Position numbers and translations under genes: made by a program. From Nitrosotalea sp. (GTDB taxonomy: Archaea; Thermoproteota; Nitrososphaeria; Nitrososphaerales; Nitrosopumilaceae): DNA of 14,159 nucleotides. This document shows, piece by piece, positions 11,576 through 14,159 of the stretch; the stretch's first letter is position 1; each line of letters begins with the position of its first letter. The stretch lies in NCBI GenBank assembly GCA_023252335.1, contig JAJPEA010000039.1, forward strand, positions 1 through 14,159, read 5' to 3'. The notes beneath the pieces are model-generated. The model ran no database searches and was not told where the DNA came from. It saw nothing but the letters and a program-made list of their open reading frames with translations.

Positions 11576-14159
11576 TTGAAGACTTCACCCGTTCTAATTG
11601 GAATTCTAATACTAGTGTTATCTAGCATGTTTGTTGGCTATTCTTGGGCTGCCCCAACTCCTTCATTTTCCGTACAATGGGGTACCTATGGACTACAAAA
11701 CACTGGCCAATTTGCATTCCCACAAGGAGTGTCAATTGATTCGTCAGGAAATGTGTATGTAACTGATCTTGGAAATAGAAGAGTAGAAAAATTCGATAAC
11801 AATGGAAATTTTCTTTTCACTTTTGGAACAAAAGGTAGTGGCGATGGACAGTTCAATGCGCCAGTAGGGCTTGCAATAAACAATGGTTCAATCTATGTTG
11901 TAGATAACGCAAGAAATGATATACAAAAATTTGACATGACTGGTAAATTTGTAACCAAGTGGGGAGGACAAGGGTCTAACACCGGTCAATTTCTACTTCC
12001 ACAAGGTGTAGCAGTAGACCCAAGTGGAGATGTATATGTTGTTGATACAGGAAATAGCAGAATTGAAAAATTTGATAGTAATGGAAAATACTTGCTCAGT
12101 ATTGGACAGAGTGGATTGGGTGATGGCCAATTTCTTTCTCCGCGTGCAATTGCTGCTGATTCACAAGGGAGCATCTATGTAGCTGATTCGGGAGGAAACA
12201 AGATAGAAAAATTTACTGAAGACGGAGTCTTCTTGAGCTCTTTTAGTTCTTCAACTGGTGCAAATCTCCAGACTCCTCTTGGTATGTCAATAGACAAGTC
12301 AGGAAATATCTATGTGGCAGACAGTGGAAATAACAGAATTGTAGAATTGGATAGTAACGGTCACACTGTTACATCTTGGGGAACACAAGGTACTGGTGCT
12401 GATTACTTTGACAATCCCAGAGCAACTGCTGTAGATACTAACGGAAATGTCTTTGTTGTAGATTCAAACAATAATAGAATTCAAAAGTTTGTACAAAATT
12501 CCACACCAACTGTATCTACAACACAAACTGTTAACCAGACTCAGGCCAATCCCACACAAGTTACAGTTACACAAAATACTACACAGGTAAACAAAGTCTC
12601 AGATCCAAATGACCATACTCCTCCGTCAATTACGGCGCCTTCAGACATTACAATTGAAGCAACTGGAATTTTGACACCTGTATCAATTGGACAAGCTACT
12701 GGAACTGACGACAGTGGCATTGCTTCTATCACTAGTAATGCTCCCTCGAAATTTCCATTGGGTATTACCATGGTTACGTGGACTGCAATTGACAATGGAG
12801 GCAACGTAGCAAAGGCTGTTCAGAAAATCACCGTAGTGGACACTACACCACCAGTGTTGACAGCACCACAGCCTATTACAGTTGAAGCAACATCTCCTGA
12901 TCATAATTCTGTGGACCTTGGACTACCTGCAGTCAACGATGCAGTTGGTGTAGAATCTGTTACTAGTGATGCTCCTCCGTATTTTTCAATTGGAAAAACA
13001 ACCGTAACATGGAAGGCATTAGATACATCTGGAAATGCCGCAACAGCAACCCAAATTGTAACAGTCAAGGATACTACTCCACCTGTAATTCATGCACCAG
13101 CTGATATAACACAAGAAGCAACCAGTGCAACTTCCAATACTGTAAGCCTTGGAAACGCCACAGTTACTGACAATGGATCGATACAATCAGTTACAAATAA
13201 TGCACCAGCAGTATTTCCATTAGGTAAAACAACTGTAACTTGGACTGCTACTGATGAATCTGGAAATTCAGCAACTGCAAAACAAGTTGTAAATATTGTA
13301 GATACTACTCCACCAAAGATTTCTCCACCTGCTACTGTCACATTTGAGGCAACCTCTCTTGACAATAACACTGTTCCACTTGGAAATGCTACAGTTACTG
13401 ATAATGGAATAATAAAATCACTTACAAATAATGCTCCAAAGACATTCCCACTTGGCAAGACTAGTATCTTGTGGGTTGCAACTGATGAAGCAGGCAACAA
13501 GGCAAACGCTACTCAAATAGTTGATGTAGTTCACACAACTCCACCCAAGCTAACCATTCCAGCTAATGTCACCTTTGAAGCAACATCACTCAAAGACAAT
13601 CAAGTTCCAATAGGTAATGCTACTGCAACTGATATCCAACAAGTAACAATTACAAACAATGCATCAAAGACATTCCCGCTTGGCAAAACCAACATCCTAT
13701 GGACTGCAACTGATGCATCCGGTAACAAGGTAAATGCTACACAAACAATTGATGTAGTTGATACTACGGCACCAAAAATTACACCGCCTACAAGTATTGT
13801 TGCTGAAGCAACATCATTGGACAATAACACTGTATCTCTAAGTAATCCTCAAGTAGTTGATCTCCAGTCATTTACAATTACAAACAATGCTCCAAAGACA
13901 TTCCCGCTTGGCAAGACCGACATACTATGGATCGCAACTGATGCATCTGGCAACAAGGCAAATGTTACACAGATAGTTGATGTAAAAGATACTACGGCTC
14001 CAAAAATCACTGCACCTGCAAATATGGAAATCAAGGCAACATCTCTTGCAGATAATCTAGTTCCAATTGGAAATGCCACTGCAACTGACAATGTTAAGGT
14101 AGTTTCACTTACAAACAACGCATCAAAGACATTCCCATTAGGTAAAACTACGGTATTGT
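11576..14159 (+). CDS. Giant secreted NHL-propeller / HYR-repeat protein (5' part, cut by window end)
   Basis: The frame is open from TTG 11576 to the window end (861 codons, no stop). Residues 1-26 are a signal peptide (MKTSPVLIGILILVLSSMFV, cleavage near SWAAP). Residues 33-305 hold six NHL repeats, each with a G-x-F-x-x-P start, a GNVYVTD-like strand and a NRRVEKF-like end, consistent with a closed six-bladed beta propeller used for protein or ligand binding. A Thr/Gln/Asn-rich linker spans 306-345. From 346 there are seven tandem HYR domains (Ig-like, adhesion-type), each beginning DTTPP or DTTAP and ending in an ATDxSGN segment and a VDVV-like strand. Such proteins are usually cell-surface adhesins or matrix proteins. 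There is no ATG near the signal peptide; TTG 11576 is the best start and TTG 11567 is the alternative. The C-terminus and any anchor are not visible. Confidence 0.9.
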   Translation, partial: MKTSPVLIGILILVLSSMFVGYSWAAPTPSFSVQWGTYGLQNTGQFAFPQGVSIDSSGNVYVTDLGNRRVEKFDNNGNFLFTFGTKGSGDGQFNAPVGLAINNGSIYVVDNARNDIQKFDMTGKFVTKWGGQGSNTGQFLLPQGVAVDPSGDVYVVDTGNSRIEKFDSNGKYLLSIGQSGLGDGQFLSPRAIAADSQGSIYVADSGGNKIEKFTEDGVFLSSFSSSTGANLQTPLGMSIDKSGNIYVADSGNNRIVELDSNGHTVTSWGTQGTGADYFDNPRATAVDTNGNVFVVDSNNNRIQKFVQNSTPTVSTTQTVNQTQANPTQVTVTQNTTQVNKVSDPNDHTPPSITAPSDITIEATGILTPVSIGQATGTDDSGIASITSNAPSKFPLGITMVTWTAIDNGGNVAKAVQKITVVDTTPPVLTAPQPITVEATSPDHNSVDLGLPAVNDAVGVESVTSDAPPYFSIGKTTVTWKALDTSGNAATATQIVTVKDTTPPVIHAPADITQEATSATSNTVSLGNATVTDNGSIQSVTNNAPAVFPLGKTTVTWTATDESGNSATAKQVVNIVDTTPPKISPPATVTFEATSLDNNTVPLGNATVTDNGIIKSLTNNAPKTFPLGKTSILWVATDEAGNKANATQIVDVVHTTPPKLTIPANVTFEATSLKDNQVPIGNATATDIQQVTITNNASKTFPLGKTNILWTATDASGNKVNATQTIDVVDTTAPKITPPTSIVAEATSLDNNTVSLSNPQVVDLQSFTITNNAPKTFPLGKTDILWIATDASGNKANVTQIVDVKDTTAPKITAPANMEIKATSLADNLVPIGNATATDNVKVVSLTNNASKTFPLGKTTVL
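11672..12490 (+). repeat. Six NHL repeats (beta-propeller blades)
   Basis: Six units of about 45 residues recur with GQF..P, a small-residue strand, YVxD, N-x-R/K-I/V-x-K-F and a terminal WG or FG. The fourth, fifth and sixth units vary most: the fourth ends FS, the fifth loses the GQF start, and the sixth has YF in its place. Six blades fit a complete propeller. The repetition is at the protein level and the DNA is well diverged. Confidence 0.85.
12611..14159 (+). repeat. Tandem HYR repeats, 228-231 nt period, at least seven copies
   Basis: Repeat units start at 12611, 12839, 13070, 13301, 13532, 13760 and 13988, with spacings of 228, 231, 231, 231, 228 and 228 nt; the seventh is cut by the window end. 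Later copies are close at the DNA level: AAAGACATTCCCGCTTGGCA occurs in the fifth and sixth, and near-copies occur in the fourth and seventh. The first three copies are more divergent. This indicates growth by recent duplication at the 3' side. Confidence 0.92.

Noticed and set aside
13090..14118. Long minus-strand open frames under the HYR repeats, repeating at the same period
   Set aside because: They are the antisense of the Thr/Asn/Ala-rich HYR repeats, whose reverse complement rarely contains stops; the period matches the plus-strand repeats exactly.

Overview
The window looks like a chromosomal segment of a Nitrososphaerota (Thaumarchaeota) genome, probably the Nitrosopumilales / Nitrosotenuis / Nitrosotalea type of ammonia-oxidising archaea. 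The grounds are indirect. The DNA is AT-rich. Many genes have a TATA-like box about 24-30 nt before the start codon and no usable Shine-Dalgarno, which points to leaderless transcripts. There is a CCA-less archaeal tRNA-Glu, secreted proteins with a PEF-type C-terminal anchor, a SIMPL protein, PRC-barrel and Ddn-like proteins, and a long NHL+HYR surface protein. No ammonia-oxidation or ribosomal gene is present, so the assignment is inference.

Layout. 1-660: a small winged-helix-like gene (+) facing an orphan RelE/ParE-type toxin-like gene (-). 661-999: no intact gene, but remains of what looks like a type IV pilin-like gene broken by frameshifts and a stop. 1000-4402: a sensory locus, with a single receiver domain (-) whose phosphoacceptor Asp is Asn, divergent from a two-gene operon (membrane-anchored ABC-type substrate-binding protein, then a Cache-HAMP histidine kinase). 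4403-4887: no convincing gene. 4888-5900: a secreted SIMPL (DUF541) protein convergent with tRNA-Glu(CTC), with a 16-bp perfect palindrome between them. 6013-6888: an unknown protein with an RNxxxH motif (HEPN-like) and a possible degenerate nucleotidyltransferase-like N-terminus. 6953-7308: two convergent very small Cys-containing proteins, one of them metallothionein-like with 9 Cys in 46 residues. 7382-9369: a two-gene operon of related extracytoplasmic proteins, the first with a PEF-type C-terminal sorting signal. 9318-11377: two unknown genes, a Ddn/DUF385-like split-barrel gene and a double PRC-barrel gene, with overlapping convergent 3' ends. 11576-end: the N-terminal 861 codons of a giant secreted protein with a six-bladed NHL propeller followed by at least seven tandem HYR repeats, running off the window.

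How the parts may work together. The substrate-binding protein and kinase probably form one extracellular-ligand sensing module, since no ABC permease or ATPase is nearby. The Asn-substituted receiver beside them cannot act as an ordinary phosphorylated partner. The second half is mainly cell-surface and extracellular proteins interleaved with small, mostly monocistronic genes. I see no insertion sequence, CRISPR array or phage module. Function calls are from motif recognition by eye. No database search was run.
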